Assembly: GCA_049603835.1 (NCBI GenBank)
Contig: JBMYSZ010000014.1
Coordinates: forward strand, 28,450 to 92,449
DNA: 64,000 bases
Direction of reading: 5' to 3'
Origin: Mangrovicoccus sp049603835
GTDB taxonomy: Bacteria; Pseudomonadota; Alphaproteobacteria; Rhodobacterales; Rhodobacteraceae
Shown piece by piece: positions 1 to 8,216 of the stretch. A model generated the notes under the pieces. It did no database searches. It was not told where the DNA came from and saw only the letters and a program-made list of their open reading frames with translations. Within the stretch, counting starts at the first letter, position 1; each line of letters begins with the position of its first letter. The position numbers and the translations under genes were made by a program.

Positions 1-643
1 CGCGGATCGTGCCGTCGATATCCAGCTCTTCGGAGGCGCCATCGCGGGCCCAGCGGCGCAGGCGTTTCAGCGCCACTTTGATATTGCGCGTGCCTAGCTC
101 GATCGTGTCATCAAGATTCTTGAATTCGCGCTTATCCCAGACCTTCACCGCCCGCTGGTGGCGGCTTTTGTCCTGGCCGATCCGCACCCCTTCCGGGTTA
201 TAGCCATAAGCGCCATAGGGCGAGGTGCCCGCCGTGCCGATCCATTTATTGCCGCCTTGATGCCGCTCTTTTTGCTCTTTGAGCCGTTCTTTGAGCGTCT
301 CCATCAGCTTGTCAAAGCCGCCCATGGCTTCGATTTCGGCCTTTTCCTCTTCGCTCATAAAGCGTTCGGTCAGCTTTTTCAGCCAATCTTCGGGCAATTC
401 CACAGATTGCAGCATCTCGCCCAGATCCAGCGCCTCGACCCCTTTGAAAGTCGCGGAAAAGGCGCGGTCAAAGCGGTCAAGATTACGCTCATCTTTGACC
501 ATGGCGGTGCGGGCGAGATAATGGAACCCCTCAATGTCATAGGTCACCAAATTGGCGCGCAGAGCATCGAGAAAGCTCAGATATTCCCGCAAACTGACCG
601 GCACCCCGGCCTCGCGTAGATTGTCGAAGAATGGTAAAAACAT
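1..643 (-). CDS. VWA/CoxE-like protein, N-terminal 214 residues (runs off window)
   Basis: The frame opens at an ATG at 643 and stays open to base 1, so the C-terminus and stop lie outside. The visible part starts MFLPFFDNLREAGVPVSLRE, is rich in charged helices, and has a repeated Lys/Glu segment around residues 110-130, as in the CoxE-like VWA proteins of alphaproteobacteria. The metal-binding MIDAS part of a VWA domain would lie in the missing half, so the family rests on the N-terminal pattern. Such proteins usually partner a MoxR AAA ATPase, and one lies on the same strand at 2871-3710, separated by three other genes. A role in metallo-complex or envelope assembly is inferred only. Confidence 0.72.
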   Translation of the reverse strand, partial: MFLPFFDNLREAGVPVSLREYLSFLDALRANLVTYDIEGFHYLARTAMVKDERNLDRFDRAFSATFKGVEALDLGEMLQSVELPEDWLKKLTERFMSEEEKAEIEAMGGFDKLMETLKERLKEQKERHQGGNKWIGTAGTSPYGAYGYNPEGVRIGQDKSRHQRAVKVWDKREFKNLDDTIELGTRNIKVALKRLRRWARDGASEELDIDGTIR

Positions 644-691
644 GCGGCCAGACTAACGCTGCGGCGCGGCTTTGCCCAGAGCGCTCGCGCC

Positions 692-856
692 TTAGACGCT
701 GCGCCCAAGGATAACCGTGACAAACAGCCCTAAAACTGCGCAGGCAATGGCGAAAGAGGCAGCATATTGCGCGATATCCCAGCGATTGCCGCCATTTTTC
801 TTAGCTTTGAAGCCGCCATAGGCTGCGCCGAGCAGAGCGAATAGGATGATGATCAC
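692..856 (-). CDS. small membrane protein of 54 residues
   Basis: A short frame starting with GTG at 856 overlaps the stop of the upstream DUF2927 gene by four bases (GTGA), so translation is probably coupled. The product has two hydrophobic stretches, an N-terminal one (IIILFALLGAAYGG) and a second one near residues 32-50, separated by a basic Lys-rich turn that predicts a hairpin in the inner membrane. Similar short proteins occur in Rhodobacteraceae, sometimes labelled apolipoprotein acyltransferase, a name this length cannot justify. Function is unknown. The coupling and the clean reading frame are the main evidence that it is real. Confidence 0.6.
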   Translation of the reverse strand: MIIILFALLGAAYGGFKAKKNGGNRWDIAQYAASFAIACAVLGLFVTVILGRSV

Positions 857-2232
857 GGGGCACCTCTTTTGGCCTGTTCAGCGATGCGGGTTGCCGCGCT
901 GACAATTTCCTGAGGCGTCTTATAGGCGTATTGCGCCCAAGCCAAGCCAGCAAGCCCCGCTTTGACGGAGGCGTTCCGCTGGCCAAGCCCGTTCAGCGCC
1001 TCGCTCTTTTGGAAATAGAGGGTGGTGAGCAGCTGGGCATCCTCGCCTTTCAGCGCTGCGGGCAGATGTCTTTCTGCTAGCTGGGCCGCGCCGGCATAAT
1101 CGCCTTTGATCAAGGCATAGCTGGCCAGAGCCGCGCCGGCCCGCATTTGCGCCATATCCCCATTGGGCCGCTGGGCAAAGATCCGCGCTGCATTTGCATA
1201 GGCGGCTTCGGCATCCGCATCCGAGCTAGGGGCAAGCGCATCGCCCAGGCTCAGCCAGGATAGGCCCAGCCGGGTATCGCTCCACCCGGCTTTGGCGGCC
1301 AGGCTCACCGCATATTCTCCGGCGCGCAGACGCATCAGCAGGTCTTGGGAGCTCCGAGAGCGGTGATAGGCTTCGCGCCAGGCGAGGCTGGTTGCGGCCA
1401 AGGGCGCGGCTGGGATTTTGCGACCGGCTGGGTTCAGGCGATCCAAGATCTCGGGCAGATGCGCTGCGACTTCGGGCCGGGTCATGCCAGAGTGCAAGGC
1501 CGGATCGTAAATCGCGCGCAAGGCCAGCATATCGAAACTGGTCAGCACATTATGCATGCCGTCATCATTGAACACCGAGTCCTCAAGCCGGAACAGATCA
1601 TTGATCGGCCCCAATGACTGCGCTAGTTCCTCATGAAGACAATTGCGGATCCGCTGGCGGCTGGTGTCAGAGGGTAGGAAAATCGTCGCCTTTTCGCGGG
1701 TGGTCAGCCGCGACCACAGAAATTGCGACCGCCGGGTATTGGCCGCAAAACTGTTAAAGCTAATCGCCGTGGGCAGAACGAAACAGCCCGCTCCTGGCAC
1801 GATCTTTTGCAGATCCTTTTGGCGGATCGCCTCTATGGTGAGACTAGGATTTTCGCCCGCACCCACCCGCTGGATATCTAGCCCCGCCTCGCGTTTGAGA
1901 CGTTGCAAAAGACGGTCCAGCTCTTGGGTCAGATCCGGGGTGACTTGGCCGATCACCGCAAGGGTCAGGGGCGACTCAAAACGGGTAAGAACCGGCAGAT
2001 CCTGATCGCGTTCGGTGCGAAAGGTCAGATCCAATATATCGCGCGCCATATCGCTATTGGCCCGGTTCAGGGGCAGGGGGCGCGGCGCCCCAAAGCTTGG
2101 CATTGGTGGCAAGGCCATGGTGTTTTGCGTCACCAAAACCGCAGGGGGATCACTGGCCGGAGATTGCGCCAAAGGCGCAGAGCAAGCGGCGCAGAGGCTG
2201 GCCGCGAGAGCGAGAACCAGCCTTGGTTTCAT
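853..2232 (-). CDS. DUF2927 domain lipoprotein, 459 aa
   Basis: The N-terminus is a secretion signal (MKPRLVLALAASLCAACSAP) with a Cys at the end of the hydrophobic core, compatible with a lipoprotein although the lipobox is imperfect. The middle section, around residues 60-245, matches the DUF2927 pattern: a FNSFA segment, a CHEELAQSLGP motif and a conserved run with NDDGMHNVL. The C-terminal 180 residues are Ala-rich paired helices that look like tetratricopeptide repeats, suggesting protein binding. It starts inside the end of the GNAT gene (ATGA overlap) and is coupled to the small membrane protein downstream. It is probably exported to the periplasm or outer membrane. No activity can be assigned. 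Confidence 0.82.
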   Translation of the reverse strand: MKPRLVLALAASLCAACSAPLAQSPASDPPAVLVTQNTMALPPMPSFGAPRPLPLNRANSDMARDILDLTFRTERDQDLPVLTRFESPLTLAVIGQVTPDLTQELDRLLQRLKREAGLDIQRVGAGENPSLTIEAIRQKDLQKIVPGAGCFVLPTAISFNSFAANTRRSQFLWSRLTTREKATIFLPSDTSRQRIRNCLHEELAQSLGPINDLFRLEDSVFNDDGMHNVLTSFDMLALRAIYDPALHSGMTRPEVAAHLPEILDRLNPAGRKIPAAPLAATSLAWREAYHRSRSSQDLLMRLRAGEYAVSLAAKAGWSDTRLGLSWLSLGDALAPSSDADAEAAYANAARIFAQRPNGDMAQMRAGAALASYALIKGDYAGAAQLAERHLPAALKGEDAQLLTTLYFQKSEALNGLGQRNASVKAGLAGLAWAQYAYKTPQEIVSAATRIAEQAKRGAP

Positions 2233-2675
2233 TTTGCGGCCCGGCTGTATTTTATGAATGGCGTCACTCCTGCGACCTGATCATATAAGGCGCGGGCGGT
2301 GGTGTTGAAATCCTGGGTCAGCCAATAGACATCCGCTGCCCCCGCCGCGTCAGCACGGTCATAAACCGCCTCGATTAACGCGCGCCCAACGCCTTTGCCG
2401 CGACTATGCGGTTGGGCGAAAAGATCTTGTAGATAGCAGACATCCGCCGCATGCCAGTTATGGGCGTGGAAGATGAAATGCACCAAACCCACCGCTTCGC
2501 CATCCAGCTCCGCCAGAATGCCATGCTGTGGCCGATCCGGATCCAGGAGTCGCGCAAAGGTCAGGTCATAGATTTCCGGCGGGCGGGTCGCGCCGTAAAA
2601 TTCCAGATAGGCGCCCCAAAGCTTGCCCCAGGATTGGCGATCATCAGAGGTTAGGGGGCGCAAGGTCACAGGCAT
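2229..2675 (-). CDS. GNAT family N-acetyltransferase, 148 aa
   Basis: A full-length single-domain GNAT protein. The acetyl-CoA pyrophosphate loop is visible as RGKGVGRAL around residues 93-101, preceded by a LQDLFAQPHSR strand and followed by an Asn in the usual position (TQDFNTTARALYD). The fold would transfer acetyl from acetyl-CoA to an amine, but the substrate cannot be read from sequence. The stop overlaps the start of the DUF2927 lipoprotein gene by four bases, so the two are cotranslated. The gap of about 195 bases to the MoxR gene holds a terminator, so this gene probably starts a new transcript. Confidence 0.85.
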   Translation of the reverse strand: MPVTLRPLTSDDRQSWGKLWGAYLEFYGATRPPEIYDLTFARLLDPDRPQHGILAELDGEAVGLVHFIFHAHNWHAADVCYLQDLFAQPHSRGKGVGRALIEAVYDRADAAGAADVYWLTQDFNTTARALYDQVAGVTPFIKYSRAAK

Positions 2676-2796
2676 GGGGCAAATCCAGAACTATCAGAGT
2701 CCCTAGGGATTTAGTCCGAACCGGTCCTTTTGGCAAAGATCAGGCGGCAGAAATTTTGAGAATTGGCCATGCACAGCCCCATTCCCCAAAGTAAAA

Positions 2797-2817
2797 CCCG
2801 GCCAAGATCCGGCCGGG
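2797..2817 (-). terminator. rho-independent terminator after the MoxR gene
   Basis: Read on the minus strand, a perfect 7-bp stem (CCCGGCC/GGCCGGG, 7-nt loop) is followed directly by TTTTAC. It lies about 55 bases after the MoxR-type gene stop and before the GNAT gene, so it separates two transcription units. Confidence 0.7.
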
Positions 2818-2870
2818 CCTGCAAAGCCAAGGGGGTGGCTCGGCTTTCGCCAAGCTGCGACAGCTAGGCC

Positions 2871-3710
2871 TTAGCCACCGCGCCGCGCCATAAAGGCCAG
2901 TCTTTCGAAGAGATGCACATCTTGTTCATTCTTCAAAAGCGCCCCATGCAATTTCGGCAGAGCGTTTTTGCTGTCACGCTTTAGATCCTCGGCATCCAGA
3001 TCCTCGGCCAGCAAAAGCTTCAGCCAATCCAGCACCTCAGAGGTCGAAGGTTTCTTCTTCAATCCGCCCTGTTCGCGGATCTCGTAGAATTGCGAAAGCG
3101 CTTCGGTCAGCAGAGCGCCCTTGATTCCTGGATGATGTACTTCCACAATTTTGCGCATAGTTTCAGCATCGGGAAACTTGATATAGTGAAAAAAGCAGCG
3201 CCGAAGAAATGCGTCTGGTAACTCTTTTTCATTGTTTGAAGTAATTATCACAACTGGCCGGTGCTGCGCGCGCACAAATTCGCCGGTTTCATAGACGAAG
3301 AATTCCATCCGATCGAGCTCTTGTAAAAGGTCGTTGGGGAACTCGATATCCGCCTTGTCAATCTCATCAATCAGCAGCACGGTCTTGCGGTCTGCCTCAA
3401 AGGCCTGCCATAGCTTGCCCTTCTTGATATAGTTCTTGACGTCACGGACGCGTTCATCGCCCAATTGACTATCTCTCAACCGGCTTACTGCATCATATTC
3501 ATACAAACCTTGCTGGGCTTTGGTGGTGGATTTGATGTTCCACTCGATCATTTCTAGCCCCAAAGAGCTGGAAACTTGCCGCGCCAATTCGGTTTTGCCA
3601 GTGCCCGGTTCGCCCTTGACCAAAAGCGGACGCTCTAGGGTCACGGCGGCATTTACCGCGACTGTCAAATCGTCGGTCGCTACATATGAGTCGGTCCCTT
3701 CAAAACGCAT
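2871..3710 (-). CDS. MoxR family AAA+ ATPase, 279 aa
   Basis: MoxR ATPases act as chaperones that insert cofactors or remodel complexes, usually with a VWA partner. The Walker A motif is GEPGTGKTEL near residue 37. Walker B is VLLIDEIDKAD, followed by the sensor segment VIITSNNEKELPDAFLRRC. The C-terminal lid is Lys- and Leu-rich. Length is typical of the APE2220/MoxR-proper group. The likely partner VWA protein lies at 1-643 on the same strand. The gene begins divergently from dksA with roughly 180 bases between them. A terminator follows it. Confidence 0.9.
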   Translation of the reverse strand: MRFEGTDSYVATDDLTVAVNAAVTLERPLLVKGEPGTGKTELARQVSSSLGLEMIEWNIKSTTKAQQGLYEYDAVSRLRDSQLGDERVRDVKNYIKKGKLWQAFEADRKTVLLIDEIDKADIEFPNDLLQELDRMEFFVYETGEFVRAQHRPVVIITSNNEKELPDAFLRRCFFHYIKFPDAETMRKIVEVHHPGIKGALLTEALSQFYEIREQGGLKKKPSTSEVLDWLKLLLAEDLDAEDLKRDSKNALPKLHGALLKNEQDVHLFERLAFMARRGG

Positions 3711-3888
3711 CGCTCACCCCTTATTCTGCTCTGCAGCAAGAGCTTAGCATGCGCATCGCCAGTGTCGAGCAATCACTCTTTCAGCGTGACATTATAGATT
3801 TGTTGAGGTATTGCCCGCCGCGGGGAGGTTCCGGATGTCTGATTACGTCCATGATGGCTCGGCGTCCGGGCATAGTATGGGAGCAGAG

Positions 3889-4311
3889 ATGAAAGCCGAA
3901 GTCTTTCTACCTGATGATTACCGTCCAGCGGAAGACGAGCCGTTCATGAACGACCGTCAGCTGGAATATTTCCGTCGCAAGCTTTTGGCGTGGAAGAATG
4001 ATCTTCTGCAAGATAGCCGTGACACAATCGAGGGCCTTCAGGATAGTTCGCGGAATATTCCCGACATTGCTGATCGGGCCTCGGAAGAAACGGATCGCGC
4101 CTTAGAGCTTAGAACCCGTGATCGTCAGCGCAAGCTGGTGTCCAAAATTGATGCGGCGCTGCGCCGGATCGATGCGGGGGAATATGGCTATTGCGATGAT
4201 ACGGGCGAGCCGATTTCCTTGCGCCGTTTGGATGCGCGTCCGATTGCGACGCTTAGCCTTGAGGCTCAGGAACGGCATGAACGCCGGGAGCGTGTGCATC
4301 GCGACGAGTGA
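3889..4311 (+). CDS. dksA: DksA/TraR family RNA polymerase-binding regulator, 140 aa
   Basis: DksA binds the secondary channel of RNA polymerase and mediates ppGpp control of rRNA and amino acid promoters. The coiled coil lies around residues 20-95 and includes the invariant-looking DIADRASEETDRALELR segment. The C-terminal finger keeps one Cys only (GYCDDTGEPISLRRL), as in Rhodobacter DksA, so zinc is probably not bound. I chose the ATG at 3889, which matches the family start MKAEVFLPDDYRP and has GGGAG upstream. An in-frame ATG at 3835 has a stronger Shine-Dalgarno (GGGGAGG, 6-nt spacing) and would add 18 residues, so that start is a real alternative. Confidence 0.92.
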   Translation: MKAEVFLPDDYRPAEDEPFMNDRQLEYFRRKLLAWKNDLLQDSRDTIEGLQDSSRNIPDIADRASEETDRALELRTRDRQRKLVSKIDAALRRIDAGEYGYCDDTGEPISLRRLDARPIATLSLEAQERHERRERVHRDE

Positions 4312-4381
4312 TGCGCGCGTGCTGCAAAAGACTGCGACAGGCTCGGCGCTGCGCCGGGCTTGTGATTTAGGGATTTGAGCC

Positions 4382-5515
4382 ATGAGGGCAGTCAGCCAGG
4401 CCGCAATTATCGGCGGTGGGATCGGCGGCTTGACCGCTGGGATTGCCCTAGCGCAGCGCGGGATTGACGCGCAGATATTCGAACAAGCGGGCCAGATCAC
4501 CGAAGTCGGTGCGGGTTTGCAGATCTCTCCTAACGGGATGGCGGTGCTAGAGGCTTTGGGCCTGGGGCCAGATATGGCGCGGATTGGTGTGCCGATTGCT
4601 GGGGTCGAGATGCGCGATATGGCCAGCGGGCGGCTTTTGACCCGTCTGGATATCCGCCGCGCCAATTTCGGTCGCCCTTGGTATGGGGTGCATCGAGCGG
4701 ATCTGATCAATGTCTTGGCAGCGGCTGTGCAGCGGGCGGGGCTGCAGATCTCTTTGGGGCAGACCAAGCTGGCAAGCGATTTAGACGCGCCTTTGGTGGT
4801 TGCGGCTGATGGGGTGAAATCCGCGACCCGCAGCTTGATCACCGGCGATGGCAGCCCAGAATTCACCCAGCAAACGGCCTGGCGGGCCTTGACCCCTGGT
4901 CCGGGCTTTGTGCCGCCGGGCGGGGCTTGGGTGCAGCTTTATTTGGGCGAAGGGCAGCATTTGGTGGCCTATCCCCTTCGCGGCGGGTCGGTGATGAATA
5001 TCGTGGCGGTTCAAGAGCGCGAAGCCTGGGTCGAGGAAAGCTGGCATAGCCCGGATGACCCAGTGACCGTGCAAGAGGCCTTTTCGGGCGCTTGTTTCGA
5101 GCTGCACCGCCTGCTGGCGGATCTGACCGATGTGCATCGCTGGGGGCTGTTCAAGCGGCCAGTGGCGCAAAGTTGGGTCAAGGGGAATATAGCTCTGCTT
5201 GGCGATGCGGCCCATCCGACTTTGCCCTTTTTGGCGCAAGGGGCGGTGATGGCGATTGAGGATGCCTGGGTTTTGGCCGCGAGCCTCGCGGAACAATCCA
5301 GCCTTGGCGCGGCGCTTACCCGCTATCAAGAGCTGCGCCGCCCGCGCTGCGAAAGGATCGTCGCGGGGGCAGACCGTAATGCCCGCATTTATCATCTGCG
5401 AGGCGGGCTGGCACGCGGAGCGCTTCATCTGGGATTGCGTCTGGGCGATGGCCTAGCCCCCGGTGCGGCTTTGCGGCAATTCGATTGGCTTTATCGCCAT
5501 GATGTGACGGGCTAA
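4382..5515 (+). CDS. FAD-dependent aromatic monooxygenase (UbiH/salicylate hydroxylase type), 377 aa
   Basis: A group A flavin monooxygenase, which hydroxylates aromatic substrates with NAD(P)H and O2. The N-terminal dinucleotide fold shows GGGIGGL near residue 11. A second FAD motif is LLGDAAHPTLPFLAQGA around residues 276-292, and the intermediate DG motif appears as VVAADGVKSATR. The whole resembles salicylate or 3-hydroxybenzoate hydroxylases. No ring-cleavage or regulator gene lies beside it, so the substrate stays open. It sits alone between dksA and an AT-rich gap. Confidence 0.85.
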   Translation: MRAVSQAAIIGGGIGGLTAGIALAQRGIDAQIFEQAGQITEVGAGLQISPNGMAVLEALGLGPDMARIGVPIAGVEMRDMASGRLLTRLDIRRANFGRPWYGVHRADLINVLAAAVQRAGLQISLGQTKLASDLDAPLVVAADGVKSATRSLITGDGSPEFTQQTAWRALTPGPGFVPPGGAWVQLYLGEGQHLVAYPLRGGSVMNIVAVQEREAWVEESWHSPDDPVTVQEAFSGACFELHRLLADLTDVHRWGLFKRPVAQSWVKGNIALLGDAAHPTLPFLAQGAVMAIEDAWVLAASLAEQSSLGAALTRYQELRRPRCERIVAGADRNARIYHLRGGLARGALHLGLRLGDGLAPGAALRQFDWLYRHDVTG

Positions 5516-5725
5516 ATTTTTGTGATGTAGGGGTTTCTAACCTTGTTGACACTATTACCAAATCTTGGTCAAGAATCTGTAATATATAGAAATTAAAGAA
5601 AATAAGGTGGAATCTGCAGCCGTGAGAGTATTGTAAGATACATCTAAATTTTAAAATCCACTATTGCTTCTGTGTGGGAGTCGAATTGATCTATTAAGTA
5701 ATTTAATGTGTAAATGGAATTGCCA

Positions 5726-6283
5726 ATGAAGACCCTGTATGTTGCGGTCTGTGCCGCATTGCTTGCTGCTCCTGTATCCGCAGCGACTTATGCCCTCACC
5801 GAAGAGCTGACCTCAACTGGTCAGGATCTGACCTTCCAGTTCGACGGCCTGGTTGCTTCTGATGGCACTGGCGGCATGCTTACATTGTCCAGTGTCAAAG
5901 GGTTGGATCTTGGCGTCGTTCCAAATGAGTATATGGATGTCTCCATCGACGGAGATGATTACGGGCGTTGGGTTTGTGATGATACACCTGCGTCTGGCGC
6001 AACGGATATTCCTGGTGCGGTTGGAACGAATGGTTGTAAATTTAGCCTCGAACTTGCGATCACCGACTCGGATCTGACAGGTTTTCTGGCAGATGGATCC
6101 ATTACTGTCCTTGCTGTGATGGGCTCGGGCGTTTCTGCTTTTGGGGGTGCCAAAGACCTGACGGCCGTTCTAAACTATACCGCTACTGCGGCAGGCGGAG
6201 CGCAAGTGCCGCTTCCGGCCAGTGCGCTGATGCTTGGCGCTGGCGTCGCGGCGACTGCAGCGGCTCGCCGTCGCAAAGGCTAA
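5726..6283 (+). CDS. secreted protein with VPLPA-CTERM sorting tail, 185 aa
   Basis: The start at 5726 (GGA about 8 bases upstream) gives a clean signal peptide, MKTLYVAVCAALLAAPVSA, with cleavage expected before ATYAL. The body is rich in Gly, Asp, Thr and Ser, predicts beta structure, and has a pair of Cys in the middle. The C-terminus carries the tripartite sorting signal: VPLPASALML, a hydrophobic helix and an RRRKG basic end. In Rhodobacteraceae this VPLPA-CTERM tail is processed by a dedicated exosortase, which is not in the window. An upstream ATG at 5714 would only lengthen the signal by four residues. The function of the mature protein is unknown. Confidence 0.85.
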   Translation: MKTLYVAVCAALLAAPVSAATYALTEELTSTGQDLTFQFDGLVASDGTGGMLTLSSVKGLDLGVVPNEYMDVSIDGDDYGRWVCDDTPASGATDIPGAVGTNGCKFSLELAITDSDLTGFLADGSITVLAVMGSGVSAFGGAKDLTAVLNYTATAAGGAQVPLPASALMLGAGVAATAAARRRKG

Positions 6284-6306
6284 GGGCTCCGGCCTCTACC
6301 TGAAAG

Positions 6307-6341
6307 AAAAGGGGCGCGGCTTTGATGCCTGCGCCCCTTTT
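6307..6341. terminator. bidirectional terminator between the VPLPA-CTERM gene and tpiA
   Basis: Perfect 11-bp stem AAAAGGGGCGC/GCGCCCCTTTT with a 13-nt loop. A-rich and T-rich arms on both sides let it work for both convergent genes. Confidence 0.88.
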
Positions 6342-6372
6342 TATTTGCTTGCCTGCTGCGAGCTTTAGCCGA

Positions 6373-7110
6373 TTAGCTCGCCAAGGCTGCGATGATTGCT
6401 GCGAAATCCGCAGCTTTCAGAGAGGCGCCGCCCACAAGGGCGCCATCCACATCCTCAACCGCAAAGATTTCTGTCGCATTGCCGGGCTTGACCGAGCCGC
6501 CATAGAGCAGCGGGATATCTGCCGCCGCCGCCTCGCCAAACCGTTTTGCCAGCTCCGCGCGCAGTGTTGTATGGACTTCGGCGATTTGCTCTAGGGTTGG
6601 GGTGCGGCCCGTGCCGATGGCCCAAACCGGCTCATAAGCGATGACCAGCCCCGCCGCTTGATCCGGCACGGAACCTGCTAGCTGGGTGCTCACCACCTGC
6701 AGCGTGTCGCCGGCATCGCGCTCTGCCTCGGTTTCGCCGATGCAGACAATCGGGGCCAGACCCGCCGCCTGAGCCGCTTCGGCCTTTGCTTTGACTTCGG
6801 CGTCGGTTTCTCCGTGATCGGCGCGGCGTTCGGAATGGCCCAGAATGACCGCAGAACCGCCCGCATCTGCAATCATCTCTGCCGAAATATCGCCAGTATG
6901 AGCCCCAGAAACCGCCGCATGGCAGTCTTGCGCACCGACCTTCAGCCAGCTGCCTTCCGCCTTATCGGCCATGGCCGCGACCAGCAGGGCAGGGGGGCAA
7001 AGCAGCACATCATAGGCCGGAGCCTCGGCCCCGAGCAGGCTTTCCACCTCGCCCAGGCTGGCTTTCAGCCCATTCATTTTCCAATTTCCAGCAGCAAGTT
7101 TTCGCGCCAT
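6373..7110 (-). CDS. tpiA: triosephosphate isomerase
   Basis: Interconverts dihydroxyacetone phosphate and glyceraldehyde 3-phosphate in the cytoplasm. Family hallmarks in order are GNWKMN at residue 8 (catalytic Lys), the ILGHSERR loop with catalytic His, AYEPVWAIGTG with the catalytic Glu, and LLYGGSVKPGN for phosphate binding. Length (245 aa) is normal. It is monocistronic, in the same orientation as sufA upstream, and converges on the VPLPA-CTERM gene through a shared terminator. Confidence 0.97.
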   Translation of the reverse strand: MARKLAAGNWKMNGLKASLGEVESLLGAEAPAYDVLLCPPALLVAAMADKAEGSWLKVGAQDCHAAVSGAHTGDISAEMIADAGGSAVILGHSERRADHGETDAEVKAKAEAAQAAGLAPIVCIGETEAERDAGDTLQVVSTQLAGSVPDQAAGLVIAYEPVWAIGTGRTPTLEQIAEVHTTLRAELAKRFGEAAAADIPLLYGGSVKPGNATEIFAVEDVDGALVGGASLKAADFAAIIAALAS

Positions 7111-7209
7111 GGCTTCCCCCTCGTGAAAAGAACACTACTGGGGTAAGCCCTATCACAGCGCAAGAAAAGAGTGACAGCCCTTCTCCTGCCGCAGGCGCGT
7201 CAATTGGGA

Positions 7210-7575
7210 TTAGATCTTTTGGGGGAGGCTTTCGTCAAATTTGATCGACTCGCCGCAGCCGCAGGCATCTACCACATTGGGGTTGCGGAACTTAAAGCCC
7301 GCTTCGAGCAGCGAGACCTCATAGTCGATTTCTGTCCCGAAAAGAAACATTTGCGCCATCGGAGCAATAATCACCTTTGCGCCGTCTTGCTCGACAACTT
7401 CGTCCATGGGCTGGGCCTCCGCCACATATTCCATGGTGTATTCCATCCCCGCACAGCCGCCTTTTTTGATGCCGACTCGCAGGCCAACAGCCTCGTCAGC
7501 AGTCATCAGCTTCTTGATTTGCGTCACGGCGGCCGGGGTTAGGCTGACCGCTTGCTTTCCGGGAATAGCGAACAT
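7210..7575 (-). CDS. sufA: HesB/IscA-type iron-sulfur cluster assembly protein (SufA-like), 121 aa
   Basis: A-type carrier that accepts and delivers Fe-S clusters. The three conserved cysteines are present, one in GGCAGMEY and two in CGCGESI near the C-terminus. The start at 7575 is preceded by AGGAG and fits the family N-terminus. Longer in-frame starts up to 7674 would run into the sufT gene. It follows the SufT-like gene on the same strand with about 80 bases between, as at the end of alphaproteobacterial suf operons, although the main suf genes are not in the window. The symbol is by family; IscA is an alternative name. Confidence 0.88.
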   Translation of the reverse strand: MFAIPGKQAVSLTPAAVTQIKKLMTADEAVGLRVGIKKGGCAGMEYTMEYVAEAQPMDEVVEQDGAKVIIAPMAQMFLFGTEIDYEVSLLEAGFKFRNPNVVDACGCGESIKFDESLPQKI

Positions 7576-7654
7576 TGGCAATCTCCTTGATCGCATAAAG
7601 ATAGGCGGGATGGTCGTCCCGCTCAAGTCTTTTGCCGTTTGGGTCTGGACTGAC

Positions 7655-8026
7655 TTACATAAAGCCCAATTCAAGTCGGGCTTCGTCGGACATCATATCC
7701 ATGCCCCAGGGCGGTTCCCAAGTCAGTTCCACATCGACTTTCATCACGCCAGGCACGGCTTCAACCGCTTCGGCAACCCAGCCCGGCATTTCGCCAGCAA
7801 CCGGGCAGCCCGGTGCGGTCAGGGTCATGATGATTGTCACTGCATTTTCGGGGCAAATCTCGATCGTATAGACCAGACCGAGATCGTAGATATTTACCGG
7901 AATTTCGGGGTCGAAAACAGTGCGGCAGGCTTCGACAATTGAATCGAAAAGCGCATGCTCGGTTGTCGATGGCTTGATCAGCGGTGCACCCTCAAGCTTC
8001 GACATAGAAATCTGCGTCAGGGCCAT
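7655..8026 (-). CDS. sufT: SufT/MIP18 (DUF59) Fe-S assembly protein, 123 aa
   Basis: DUF59 proteins help maturation of Fe-S enzymes. The core reads DPEIPVNIYDLGLVY at about residue 40, then LTAPGCPVAGEMP with the conserved Cys, and LTWEPPWGMDMMSDEAR near the end, a typical SufT ending. The start at 8026 has GAGGAAAAAG upstream. A longer frame from 8092 lacks support. Together with the sufA-like gene downstream it forms a probable two-gene unit. Confidence 0.9.
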   Translation of the reverse strand: MALTQISMSKLEGAPLIKPSTTEHALFDSIVEACRTVFDPEIPVNIYDLGLVYTIEICPENAVTIIMTLTAPGCPVAGEMPGWVAEAVEAVPGVMKVDVELTWEPPWGMDMMSDEARLELGFM

Positions 8027-8216
8027 CTTTTTCCTCGTAGTTTTGTCAGGAATATAGGTGGTCAGGCGAAATGCGTCCAGAAGCATACGCAAATTTGTGA
8101 CAAAAGGCGTAGCTGAGAGCCGTGTTTGTCCGCGATGCGTGTCTAAAATGGTGCGGAATGGCAGCGGTTTGCACAGCTTGGCCCACGAATCGAGCCAAGC
8201 TTGTCTGCTGTTTTGC

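Noticed and set aside
4102..4866. Long minus-strand frame of 254 codons
   Set aside because: It is a shadow of dksA and the monooxygenase, which both have clear family motifs; its translation is Arg/Pro/Ala-rich without motifs.
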